A stretch of DNA of 7,700 nt, taken from assembly GCA_900547915.1 (NCBI GenBank), contig URIN01000058.1, forward strand, positions 1 to 7,700. Direction: 5' to 3'. Of the stretch, positions 1 through 6,804 are shown one piece after another. The notes beneath the pieces are model-generated. The model ran no database searches and was not told the DNA's origin. It was given only the letters and a program-made list of their open reading frames with translations. This DNA is from an uncultured Clostridium sp. (GTDB lineage Bacteria > Bacillota > Clostridia > Oscillospirales > Acutalibacteraceae). Each line of letters begins with the position of its first letter. Within the stretch, counting starts at the first letter, position 1. The translations under genes were made by a program, and so were the position numbers.

Positions 1-25
1 GCTCGGAGATGTGTATAAGAGACAG
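1..25 (+). other. Nextera read-2-side adapter remnant (not genomic)
   Basis: These bases match the 3' 25 bases of the Illumina Nextera transposase adapter on the i7/read-2 side. Positions 7-25 are the complete 19-base Tn5 mosaic end, and positions 1-6 (GCTCGG) are the adapter-specific part before it. Genomic sequence starts at 26. In this orientation it is the complement of what read 1 yields when it runs through a short insert into the opposite adapter. It should be trimmed. It is the reason rsmB appears to lack its 3' end. Confidence 0.97.
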
Positions 26-1250
26 CAATAATACAGTAAAAAAATCCGTCTCCTCCGTTTTCACCAGGGAAAAATGTTTTCATATTGCAAACAGAGTAAT
101 TGTTATTGTTTTTCATAAACAGATCAATAACTTTCTCATTTTCCCTTTTATTAAGAGTGCATGTTGAATACATTAATCTTCCGCCACTTTTAAGATATCT
201 TACTGAAGTACTCAGAATTTTATACTGAATTTGAGGTAATTCTTTAACAGAATCAAGTTCTTTATATCTTATTTCAGGTTTTCTTCTTACGATTCCAAAT
301 CCACTGCAAGGAACATCACAAATAATTTTATTTGCTTGCCCTAATGTTTCATTAAACACACATGCATCATTGACAGCTGCTGAAATATTACTAAGCCCAA
401 GTCTTGACGTACCGGACTTTATTAGGCTGACGCGGCTTTCATGCAGGTCAAAAGACAATACTCTTCCGCTTTCTCCTGCAAAATATGATGCATAAAACGA
501 TTTACCGCCGGGAGCTGCGCAGAAATCAAAGACAGTATCTCCTTCATTTATTTCAAGGGCGGTAATAGCTCTGCAACAGGAAATATCCTGCACATGAAAC
601 AGACCGTCTTTAAATGCTTTAAGTTTTGTTATATCCGACGAAGCATCTATTTTTACATAGTCCTGATAAACAGAACACTTTACACCTTCACTATTCAGAA
701 CATTACAGAGTTTTTCTGCGTCAACTAAATTTTTATTTGGAACTGCAAAAACAGGCGGCCGCTCATTAAGAGCTGGAAGAAAATTCAGAACATTTTCTTT
801 CCCATACGCCTTGTACCACATATTTAAAAGATTACGAGGAACGGAATACTTCACGCTTAAATCATTGATCCTATCAATCTCAATTCTGTTGGCATCAATT
901 TTTCGAAGGACAGCATTAATAAAAGCGGCATAGTATTTGAGACCGTTTGCCTTAGCAAGTTTCACACTTTCGTCAATTGCTGCAGCTGAAGTAACTTTAT
1001 CCATATAATATAGCTGATAAGTGCCCATTCTCAAAATAATTCTAAGTTTCGGCTTCGGCTTATCACAATATTTTTCAAAAATATAATCTAAAGTTATCTG
1101 TCTTTCGAGAACACCGTAAACGAGTCTTGCGGCAAAAGCTTTTCCTTCGGTTAAGTCCGACAGTGCATTATCTACAGCTATGTTCGAATATGCATTGTCA
1201 TATGAAATCTTGTACAGCGTTTCAAAAGCTTTCTGTCTTGGGTTAATCAA
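26..1250 (-). CDS. rsmB: 16S rRNA (cytosine-C5)-methyltransferase RsmB, 3'-partial
   Basis: This SAM-dependent enzyme makes m5C967 (E. coli numbering) in 16S rRNA during small-subunit assembly in the cytoplasm. The reading frame is open from 1250 to the adapter junction and gives 408 residues. An N-terminal NusB-like RNA-binding domain (about 1-140) is followed by a Rossmann methyltransferase domain. Visible motifs are the SAM-binding DFCAAPGGKS at 242-251, DVPCSGFG with C315 (motif IV, release cysteine in the family), and STCTL with C364 (motif VI, expected nucleophile). The last visible residues, GGDGFFYCII, resemble the extreme C-terminus of the family, so probably only a few codons are missing. 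The start is inferred to be TTG at 1250-1248, because MINPRQKAFETL aligns with the usual RsmB N-terminus and no ATG fits. This TTG overlaps the TGA of the upstream metallopeptidase gene (TTGA), which suggests coupled translation. AGG lies 9 bases upstream of it. The truncation is an assembly artefact, not gene decay. Confidence 0.93.
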
Positions 1251-1933
1251 TCTTTTCTACCTGCTAAGAAAATCAATCTGAGAAGTGTTGCAATAGCTGA
1301 AGCAAGAGCCGCAACATAAGTTAAAGCCGCAGAAGTTAGAACTTTTTTAGCTCCCACATATTCCTTACCAACAAGGAACCCATTTGCACTTATCGTCTGT
1401 AATGCTCTTTTAGAAGCATTAAACTCAACCGGAAGCGTAATAAGCTGAAAAAGAGCAACTGCTGCGTAAAGTACTATTCCGATATAAATAAGCGGTTCCC
1501 AACTAAAGAACAGACCTAAAAGCACAAGCGGAATACCTAACGTTGAGCCAAACTGGGTAGCCGGTATTACAAAATTTCTAATCTTTAACGGAAGATATCC
1601 CTGTGCATGCTGGCAGGCATGACCCGCTTCATGGCAGGCAATTCCTACCGCTGCAATACTGTTAGAATTGAAAACGCCCTCAGAAAGGCATATTTCTTTT
1701 GTTTTGGGGTTATAATGGTCAGTAAGATTACCGGAAATTCTTTTAATTCTTACGTCATTAATACCATTCATCTGCAAAAGCTGATAAGCTGCCTCAGCGC
1801 CCGTAAGATTGCGAGAGTTTCTTATTCTGCCATATTTTTTATAATTCGAATTAACTCTTATCTGACATATAAATGAAAAAATAAGAACGGGAATCATTAT
1901 AATTCCTGAAACATAATAAAGATAGATATCCAT
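1247..1933 (-). CDS. YugP-type membrane zinc metallopeptidase
   Basis: The product belongs to the neutral zinc metallopeptidase family typified by Bacillus YugP (Zn_peptidase_2), integral membrane proteins whose substrates are not well defined. Numbering from ATG at 1933 gives 228 residues. There is an N-terminal hydrophobic helix at about 7-24. The conserved LSEGVFNSNSIAAVGIACHEAGHA block contains the HExxH zinc motif H101-E102-A-G-H105. Two hydrophobic segments lie at about 131-143 and 148-166, followed by LPVEFNASKRAL, where E170 is a plausible third zinc ligand, and a C-terminal hydrophobic helix at about 202-222. A GTG at 1948 would add five residues, but ATG at 1933 has AAAGGTGA just upstream, so I prefer it. 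The gene lies between fmt and rsmB and its stop overlaps the rsmB start. The family call is firm. Its role in this translation-related operon is unknown. Confidence 0.9.
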   Translation of the reverse strand: MDIYLYYVSGIIMIPVLIFSFICQIRVNSNYKKYGRIRNSRNLTGAEAAYQLLQMNGINDVRIKRISGNLTDHYNPKTKEICLSEGVFNSNSIAAVGIACHEAGHACQHAQGYLPLKIRNFVIPATQFGSTLGIPLVLLGLFFSWEPLIYIGIVLYAAVALFQLITLPVEFNASKRALQTISANGFLVGKEYVGAKKVLTSAALTYVAALASAIATLLRLIFLAGRKD

Positions 1934-1994
1934 AATATCACCTTTCACTGAAAAAATCAGAGCGTAAATTAAATATCATTATATTGTTTGCAGA

Positions 1995-2921
1995 TCAGTA
2001 TCCTATAATCGTACCTGTTTCAACCTTGTTACCGGAAAGAAATGATTTTATATCCATTGTTTTCTTTCCTTCCGGCTGAACAAAAGTAAGTGAAACACAT
2101 TTTGCGTCACCACATGAAACTATCAGTTCTTTATCCGACCTGATAACTTCTCCTGCTTTGCCGCCTGTTATATCGGAAAGACGTGAGGAATGGATTTTAA
2201 CTCGTTTTGAGCATATTAAAGTCTCAGCACAAGGCCAAGTCTGAAGTCCGCGAATTTGATTGTGAATTTCAAACGCTGTTCTATTCCAATCTATTGGGCT
2301 TAAAGATTTATCTATCATTGAAGCATAAGAAGCCTCACCAGATTGCTTTTGAGCTTTTGCCTGTCCGCATTCAATAAGTTTTATCGTGTGAATTAATGCC
2401 TCTGCACCTAAAACAGAAAGTCTGTCGAAAAGCTGTGCGGAAGTTTCATTTATTCCAATTTCAGTTTTAACAGTATAATACACATCGCCTGTGTCGATAC
2501 CTTTGTCCATTTTCATTATGCAAACGCCTGTCTCTTTATCTCCGTTTAAAACAGCGCGTTGTATCGGAGCAGCTCCTCTATATTTTGGAAGCAAAGATGC
2601 GTGAACATTTATGCAACCATATTTAGGAAGATCAAGTATTTCTTCAGGCAAAATTTTACCGTAGGCAGCCACAACTATCATATCAGGATTTATTGACTTT
2701 AAAACGCTTAATGCTTCACCGTCTTTAAGAGTATTAGGCTGATATACAGGTAAATTATTTGCAACAGCAACTTTTTTAACATCTGAAGGTGTTAATATCT
2801 GTTTTCTTCCTGTTTTTTTATCAGGCTGAGTAAAAACAGCCGCCACATCATATTTCTCATCAATGAGTTTCTGCAAAGACGGCACGGCAAAATCAGGCGT
2901 GCCCATATAAACTATTCTCAT
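1995..2921 (-). CDS. fmt: Methionyl-tRNA formyltransferase Fmt
   Basis: Fmt transfers a formyl group from 10-formyltetrahydrofolate to Met-tRNA(fMet) in the cytoplasm, producing the initiator for bacterial translation. The 308-residue protein has the usual family length. The N-terminal domain begins MRIVYMGTPDFAVPSL. The catalytic region contains NVHASLLPKYRGAAPIQ, with N105 and H107, and MDKGIDTGD, with D143; these correspond to the N106, H108 and D144 catalytic triad of the E. coli enzyme. The C-terminal tRNA-binding domain covers about 205-305. The ATG at 2921-2919 has a strong GGAGGAG Shine-Dalgarno ending two bases before it. It overlaps the def stop in an ATGA arrangement, the usual coupling of the formylation and deformylation genes. 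A 61-base gap follows before the metallopeptidase gene. The protein is complete, with no missing key residue. Confidence 0.98.
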   Translation of the reverse strand: MRIVYMGTPDFAVPSLQKLIDEKYDVAAVFTQPDKKTGRKQILTPSDVKKVAVANNLPVYQPNTLKDGEALSVLKSINPDMIVVAAYGKILPEEILDLPKYGCINVHASLLPKYRGAAPIQRAVLNGDKETGVCIMKMDKGIDTGDVYYTVKTEIGINETSAQLFDRLSVLGAEALIHTIKLIECGQAKAQKQSGEASYASMIDKSLSPIDWNRTAFEIHNQIRGLQTWPCAETLICSKRVKIHSSRLSDITGGKAGEVIRSDKELIVSCGDAKCVSLTFVQPEGKKTMDIKSFLSGNKVETGTIIGY

Positions 2922-3376
2922 TGCTCCTCCAGTTTACCGTCCACAAGATGAGATGTGAACAAAATACCGTCGAGATGGTCAATCTCATGACAGAAAGCAC
3001 GTGCTTTAAGGTCCTCACCTGTAAATACCTGCCATTTGCCATTTCTGTCCTGCGCTTTGACCTGAACCTTTTTTGGACGTAAAGTTACACCATATTTACC
3101 GGGAAGAGAAAGGCAGCCCTCACTTTCCCTTTGCTCGCCCTCTTCAAAAGTTATTTCCGGGTTTACAAGTTCAATTGGGCCTTCTCCTATATCAATGACT
3201 ACTACTCTTTTAAGTATTCCAACTTGCACAGCTGCTAGACCCACACCGTTTGCGTCATACATTGTTTCAAACATATCATCAATGAGAACAGCAAGTTTTG
3301 AATCAAACTTTTCAACTTTTCTGCTCTTCTTACTAAGAATAGGATCTCCTACTTTTACCACATTTCTAAGTGCCAT
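2918..3376 (-). CDS. def: Peptide deformylase Def
   Basis: Def is a metalloenzyme that removes the N-formyl group from nascent polypeptides at the ribosome exit. All three signature motifs are intact in 152 residues: GVGLAAVQ (44-51), EGCLS with metal ligand C88 (86-90), and HEIDH with ligands H130 and H134 and catalytic E131. The length and the short C-terminal end (after SHLVDGKLEEQ) fit compact bacterial deformylases. The ATG at 3376 gives the normal N-terminus MALRNVVKVGDPIL; an AAAGG stretch lies about 10 bases upstream, a rather long spacing. Def is preceded by a 63-base gap after priA and overlaps fmt by 4 bases, so def and fmt are probably translated together. Confidence 0.98.
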   Translation of the reverse strand: MALRNVVKVGDPILSKKSRKVEKFDSKLAVLIDDMFETMYDANGVGLAAVQVGILKRVVVIDIGEGPIELVNPEITFEEGEQRESEGCLSLPGKYGVTLRPKKVQVKAQDRNGKWQVFTGEDLKARAFCHEIDHLDGILFTSHLVDGKLEEQ

Positions 3377-3439
3377 ATTTTCACTGCCTTTCTTGCTGCT
3401 ATTTAATATTATAACGGAGCTGCAGCTAATACCCGTAAA
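3377..3439 (-). promoter_or_regulatory. Intergenic gap with possible weak promoter for def-fmt
   Basis: This is the longest gap in the window and separates the priA stop from the def start. On the minus strand it carries a perfect TATAAT at 3413-3408, about 32 bases before the def ATG, which would give a leader of about 25 bases. I find no good TTGACA-like -35 at 16-18 bases upstream, so promoter activity is doubtful. A perfect 10-base palindrome, AGCTGCAGCT, lies at 3418-3427, just upstream of the -10-like box. It is too short and lacks a T-run, so it is not a terminator. Chance is a reasonable alternative in AT-rich DNA. Confidence 0.25.
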
Positions 3440-5662
3440 TCAGTTGAGTTCAAAAGGGTTGAGGTCTACTGACACTGAAACACTTTTATACTCTTTTATT
3501 TTACCAATATTTTTTAATATATCATTTAACATTTTACGAACTGATTTTGAATTTTTACATTTCACTGTCAATCCGTATCTATAATTATTCTTAAGTTTAC
3601 TGATTTTTGAAGGACTAGGTCCTAAAACTATCAGTTTTTCATCGGAAAATTCAGTTCTATTGAGTTCTACAAGGTTTTCAAAAAAAGCTTTGGCACAGAG
3701 AGCAGCCTTATTTTCATCCTCACAAACAAATGAAATGAAATAAATATCACAATAAGGCGGATACGTAAGCAATTTGCGCAGTGCCATCTCATTTTGAAAA
3801 AACGATTTATAATCCTGTTTTGATGCATATTCGATAATTTCATTAAACGGATTAATTGTCTGTATTACTGCTTTCCCTGCTACATCTCTTCTGCCACTTC
3901 GTCCAACTACTTGAGTTATTAAGTCAAAAGAACGTTCATTGGCGAGATAACTTTCGTCATAAAGAGAATTATCAGCATTTACGACACCAACAAGAGTAAC
4001 ATCAGGAAAGTCAAGTCCTTTTGCAACCATCTGTGTGCCGATAAGAATATCATAATCACCGCGAGAAAAAGCATCAAAAAGTTTCTGATGGCTGAATTTT
4101 GCCGAGGTTGTATCAGCATCCATTCTGAGAACTGACGCCTTGGGAAAAAGCCTTGTTAGTTCATCTTCAATTCTTTGTGTACCGTAACCACTGTATCGTA
4201 TGCTGTTTTTACCGCACTCAGGGCAAACATTATCAAGCGGCTTTGAATAACCACAGTAATGGCACATCAAACGGTTATTATAGCTGTGGTAGGTAAGGCT
4301 GATACTGCAATTCGGGCATGTAATAACATGACCGCAGCTGTTACAGGCAATAAAGGTATTATAACCACGTCTGTTTATAAGCAATATTGTCTGTTTATTC
4401 TTATTGAGATTATCTTCTATAAGCTTTTGCAGAGTTCCTGAAATCGGCGATTTATTGCCTGCGGCGATTTCTTTTTTCATATCAACCGTTACAACTTCCG
4501 GTAACTTTGAATTGCCGTATCTTTCGTTAATTTCGCAAAGCTTATATTTCCCTTTAACAGCAGCAGAATAGCTTTCAATACTGGGTGTTGCCGAAGTCAT
4601 AAGAAACAAAGCGTTATTATATCTACATCTGAAATTTGCAACATCACGCGCGTTATAACGAGGTGTTCGTTCACTTTTATAGGTGTGTTCCTGTTCCTCA
4701 TCCATAACTATAAGTCCCAGATTATGAACAGGAGCAAATACGGCACTTCTGGTGCCGACAACAATTTTTGCTTCTCCCCTGTCAACACGTTTATATTCAT
4801 CTGTTCTCTCACCTATTGAGAGTCCACTGTGCATGACAGCAACTTTTTCCCCATACCTTGTATGAAAAATTCCAAGCATCTGCGGAGTAAGAGAAATTTC
4901 AGGCACAAGTACAATAACATCCTTGCCGCGCGAAATTGTTTCATCAATTAATCTAAGATAAACCTGAGTTTTTCCGGAGCCGGTAACACCATAAAGAAGT
5001 CCTGTTCCTCCTGTATCAAGCATCTTAAAATACGTGTCAAAAGCTTTCTTTTGAACAGAGGAAAGCTTAATTGGCGACATTTCACCGTTTTTCGAAATAT
5101 TTTTATAAGGTGTTCTGTAAACTTCTTTTTCAAAATATTCACACACACCATATTTCACTAGATTATCTAGAACACTTTTGCCTACCGAACAAAATTCACA
5201 CACTTCATTAACGCTTGCACTGCCAACGTCACACAAAAGACCATAAACTGACTTCTGCTTAGGGGTTAATTTAACAGCATCAGTACTATCCTCTAATAAG
5301 CGAATCATTTTAGTGCTTTTATCTTTAATTTTATCAGTACCTCGGGGAAGCATTTGCCTTAAGCATTCATAAGTCGAGCAAAAGCAACGTTCCTTTAACC
5401 AAATAGCAAGAGAAACCATTTCCTCGGTCAAAGAATTTGTTTTAGTATCTACTGAAATGATTTCTTTAAGCTGTGAATTAAGTCCGTAAAAAAGCTTTAT
5501 GATGATTCCGTTCCTTTTAGTGTTATTTCTGCCAAAAGGCACAACTACACGCTTACCGCAACTTATTTTATTTGCAATTTCGTCCGGAACATAATAATCA
5601 TAATCCTCACCGGCGCTGAAAAAAGTGTTTTCAACAGCAACAGTGGCTATAAGCCTATTCAT
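3440..5662 (-). CDS. priA: Primosomal protein N' (replication restart helicase PriA)
   Basis: PriA is a 3'-to-5' superfamily 2 DNA helicase that recognises stalled forks and D-loops and starts reloading of the replicative helicase. The 740 residues match full-length PriA. An N-terminal 3'-DNA-binding domain (about 1-105) and a winged-helix region (about 120-190) precede the helicase lobes. Walker A is GVTGSGKT at 225-232 and Walker B is DEEQ at 321-324, where many PriA proteins have DEEH. Eight zinc-binding cysteines are present at 440, 443, 449, 452, 467, 470, 480 and 483. The second lobe contains GTQMVAKGLDFPDV and QVVGRSGR (584-591). The C-terminal domain ends at FELN. The start ATG shares one base with the rpoZ stop (TAATG). 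The Shine-Dalgarno is weak, so translation may depend on coupling to rpoZ. In many Firmicutes coaBC sits between rpoZ and priA; it is not here. Confidence 0.98.
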   Translation of the reverse strand: MNRLIATVAVENTFFSAGEDYDYYVPDEIANKISCGKRVVVPFGRNNTKRNGIIIKLFYGLNSQLKEIISVDTKTNSLTEEMVSLAIWLKERCFCSTYECLRQMLPRGTDKIKDKSTKMIRLLEDSTDAVKLTPKQKSVYGLLCDVGSASVNEVCEFCSVGKSVLDNLVKYGVCEYFEKEVYRTPYKNISKNGEMSPIKLSSVQKKAFDTYFKMLDTGGTGLLYGVTGSGKTQVYLRLIDETISRGKDVIVLVPEISLTPQMLGIFHTRYGEKVAVMHSGLSIGERTDEYKRVDRGEAKIVVGTRSAVFAPVHNLGLIVMDEEQEHTYKSERTPRYNARDVANFRCRYNNALFLMTSATPSIESYSAAVKGKYKLCEINERYGNSKLPEVVTVDMKKEIAAGNKSPISGTLQKLIEDNLNKNKQTILLINRRGYNTFIACNSCGHVITCPNCSISLTYHSYNNRLMCHYCGYSKPLDNVCPECGKNSIRYSGYGTQRIEDELTRLFPKASVLRMDADTTSAKFSHQKLFDAFSRGDYDILIGTQMVAKGLDFPDVTLVGVVNADNSLYDESYLANERSFDLITQVVGRSGRRDVAGKAVIQTINPFNEIIEYASKQDYKSFFQNEMALRKLLTYPPYCDIYFISFVCEDENKAALCAKAFFENLVELNRTEFSDEKLIVLGPSPSKISKLKNNYRYGLTVKCKNSKSVRKMLNDILKNIGKIKEYKSVSVSVDLNPFELN

Positions 5663-5943
5663 TACTCATTTTCATCCGAATTATCAGACATATATTCATC
5701 ATTTTCATCCACGCACTTTTTAGCGTTCTTTTGAGCCTGAGTATGAATCTCTTCAGGCTCTTCAACAATGAATTTACCATCATAAATATCATTGATTGCA
5801 GTTGAAACACACTTTTCATCAAGCAGTACTTCATTTTTTACTGCATCATCCCTTATTTCACGTGCCCTTTTGGCTACACCAACAACAAGGCTGTATCTGC
5901 TATTACAATCTTTAAGAAGTTTCTTTAAATCAGGGTTAAACAT
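5662..5943 (-). CDS. rpoZ: RNA polymerase omega subunit RpoZ
   Basis: Omega is the small subunit of RNA polymerase that binds the beta' subunit and helps its folding and assembly. The 93-residue protein begins MFNPDLKKLLKDCNSRYSLVVGVAKRAREI, whose SRYSLVV..AKRAREI stretch (15-30) is the omega core. AINDIYDGK (49-57) matches the conserved end of the fold. After about residue 60 there is a charged tail, rich in Glu and Asp, ending SDNSDENE; this makes the protein longer than Bacillus omega (about 67 residues). The ATG at 5943 has a good AGGAGAAA Shine-Dalgarno about 6 bases upstream. It lies 14 bases after gmk, the usual neighbour, and overlaps priA by one base. A Cys-rich or enzymatic role is not indicated. 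Confidence 0.94.
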   Translation of the reverse strand: MFNPDLKKLLKDCNSRYSLVVGVAKRAREIRDDAVKNEVLLDEKCVSTAINDIYDGKFIVEEPEEIHTQAQKNAKKCVDENDEYMSDNSDENE

Positions 5944-5957
5944 AATTATTTCTCCTA

Positions 5958-6536
5958 TCAGTCATTATTACGCTTATCAAGTTCAGCGTTAAGTATATCA
6001 TTTATTTCACGTACCGCTGTCTGCAGTTCGTCATTAACAACAACATAATTAAATTTAGAAGCTGCTTCGATTTCCTCTTCAGCAATTTTTAGGCGCTTTT
6101 TTATAACGTCTTCACTTTCAGTATTGCGTTTTTTTAAGCGATTTTCAAGAGTATCCATATCAGGCGGCATAAGGAAAATAGATACCGCGTCAGGATAATT
6201 CTTCATAATTTTTTGAGCGCCTTTTCGTTCAATAATAAGAAAACAGATTTTTCCTTTCTGTACAGCTGCAAGAGCTGGCGCAGCAGGTGTTCCATAATAG
6301 CAGTTATTATAACATGCATATTCAAGGAAACTATCCTGTTCAATCATATTTTCAAATTCATCTTTAGTTTTGAAAAAGTAATCAACTCCGTCAATTTCAC
6401 CATTTCGAGGTGAACGTGTAGTGGCGGAAACCGATTCATAAACATCATTTCTAATTTTAGAAATTTCTCTGAAAACGGTGTCCTTACCGCATCCGCTCGG
6501 GGCAGATAAAATAACAATCATTCCCCTTTTTTTCAT
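5958..6536 (-). CDS. gmk: Guanylate kinase Gmk
   Basis: Gmk phosphorylates GMP to GDP using ATP in the cytoplasm, feeding GTP, dGTP and (p)ppGpp pools. The 192-residue length is typical. The P-loop APSGCGKDT lies at 12-20. The GMP-binding region VSATTRSPRNGEIDGVDYFF (36-55) and LEYACYNNCYYGTP (71-84) follow, with E72, Y81 and T83 in the expected places. A charged lid segment is at about 126-150. After the P-loop lysine there is Asp-Thr instead of the common Ser-Thr; glycine or another residue at this site is tolerated in Gmk proteins, so activity is still expected. The ATG at 6536 shares one base with the remA stop (TAATG) and has a very strong GGGGGAGG Shine-Dalgarno 5 bases upstream. ATG at codon 6 is a less likely alternative start. 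Confidence 0.98.
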   Translation of the reverse strand: MKKRGMIVILSAPSGCGKDTVFREISKIRNDVYESVSATTRSPRNGEIDGVDYFFKTKDEFENMIEQDSFLEYACYNNCYYGTPAAPALAAVQKGKICFLIIERKGAQKIMKNYPDAVSIFLMPPDMDTLENRLKKRNTESEDVIKKRLKIAEEEIEAASKFNYVVVNDELQTAVREINDILNAELDKRNND

Positions 6537-6781
6537 TAATCCTCCCCCTTTACACCGAATTTCTGAGCAATTTGTTTTAAATCAAGATAAGAAAGAACAA
6601 CATTATCGGAATCAGTGATGATAACACTCAATGTTTTTCTTCCGTGTGTGGCATCAATAAGTGAACCGTTTGTCTTTGCCTCCTGAATCATTCTCTTAAC
6701 TGGAGCTGATTCGGGGCTTACAATGGATATTATTCTGCCGGCGTTCACAAGATTACCAAACCCAATATTAACAAAATCCAT
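6536..6781 (-). CDS. remA: RemA family DNA-binding regulator (DUF370)
   Basis: The 81-residue protein is a clear match to the RemA/YlzA family (DUF370). In Bacillus subtilis RemA is a DNA-binding activator of biofilm matrix genes that forms ring-shaped oligomers. Family features visible here are the N-terminal [30 protein letters not shown] (1-30) and the block [15 protein letters not shown] (41-55). R16, R48 and K49 align by eye with the basic residues implicated in DNA binding by B. subtilis RemA (R18, R50, R51), with lysine replacing the last arginine. It sits between yicC and gmk as in Bacillus. An AAAGGCG sequence about 9 bases before the ATG is the likely Shine-Dalgarno. Its targets in this organism cannot be told from the window; a link to biofilm is only by homology. 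Confidence 0.94.
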   Translation of the reverse strand: MDFVNIGFGNLVNAGRIISIVSPESAPVKRMIQEAKTNGSLIDATHGRKTLSVIITDSDNVVLSYLDLKQIAQKFGVKGED

Positions 6782-6804
6782 ATATCTGCGCCTTTCTGTA
6801 AAGG

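Noticed and set aside
1607..1876. Plus-strand open frame of 89 codons
   Set aside because: It is antisense to the metallopeptidase gene, including its HExxH region, with no good Shine-Dalgarno or recognisable domain.
1948..1960. Small hairpin CTGA-T-run-TCAG between fmt and the metallopeptidase gene as a terminator
   Set aside because: The stem is only four base pairs and it sits directly before the next gene's Shine-Dalgarno; too weak to end transcription.
1978..1983. TATAAT on the minus strand in the fmt-yugP gap as a promoter
   Set aside because: No acceptable -35 lies at 16-18 bases upstream and such boxes are expected by chance in AT-rich DNA; too weak to list.
3195..3584. Plus-strand open frame of 129 codons
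   Set aside because: It lies antisense across def and the end of priA, both certain genes with complete motifs. Its translation is low-complexity Ser/Leu/Phe-rich and has no recognisable domain.
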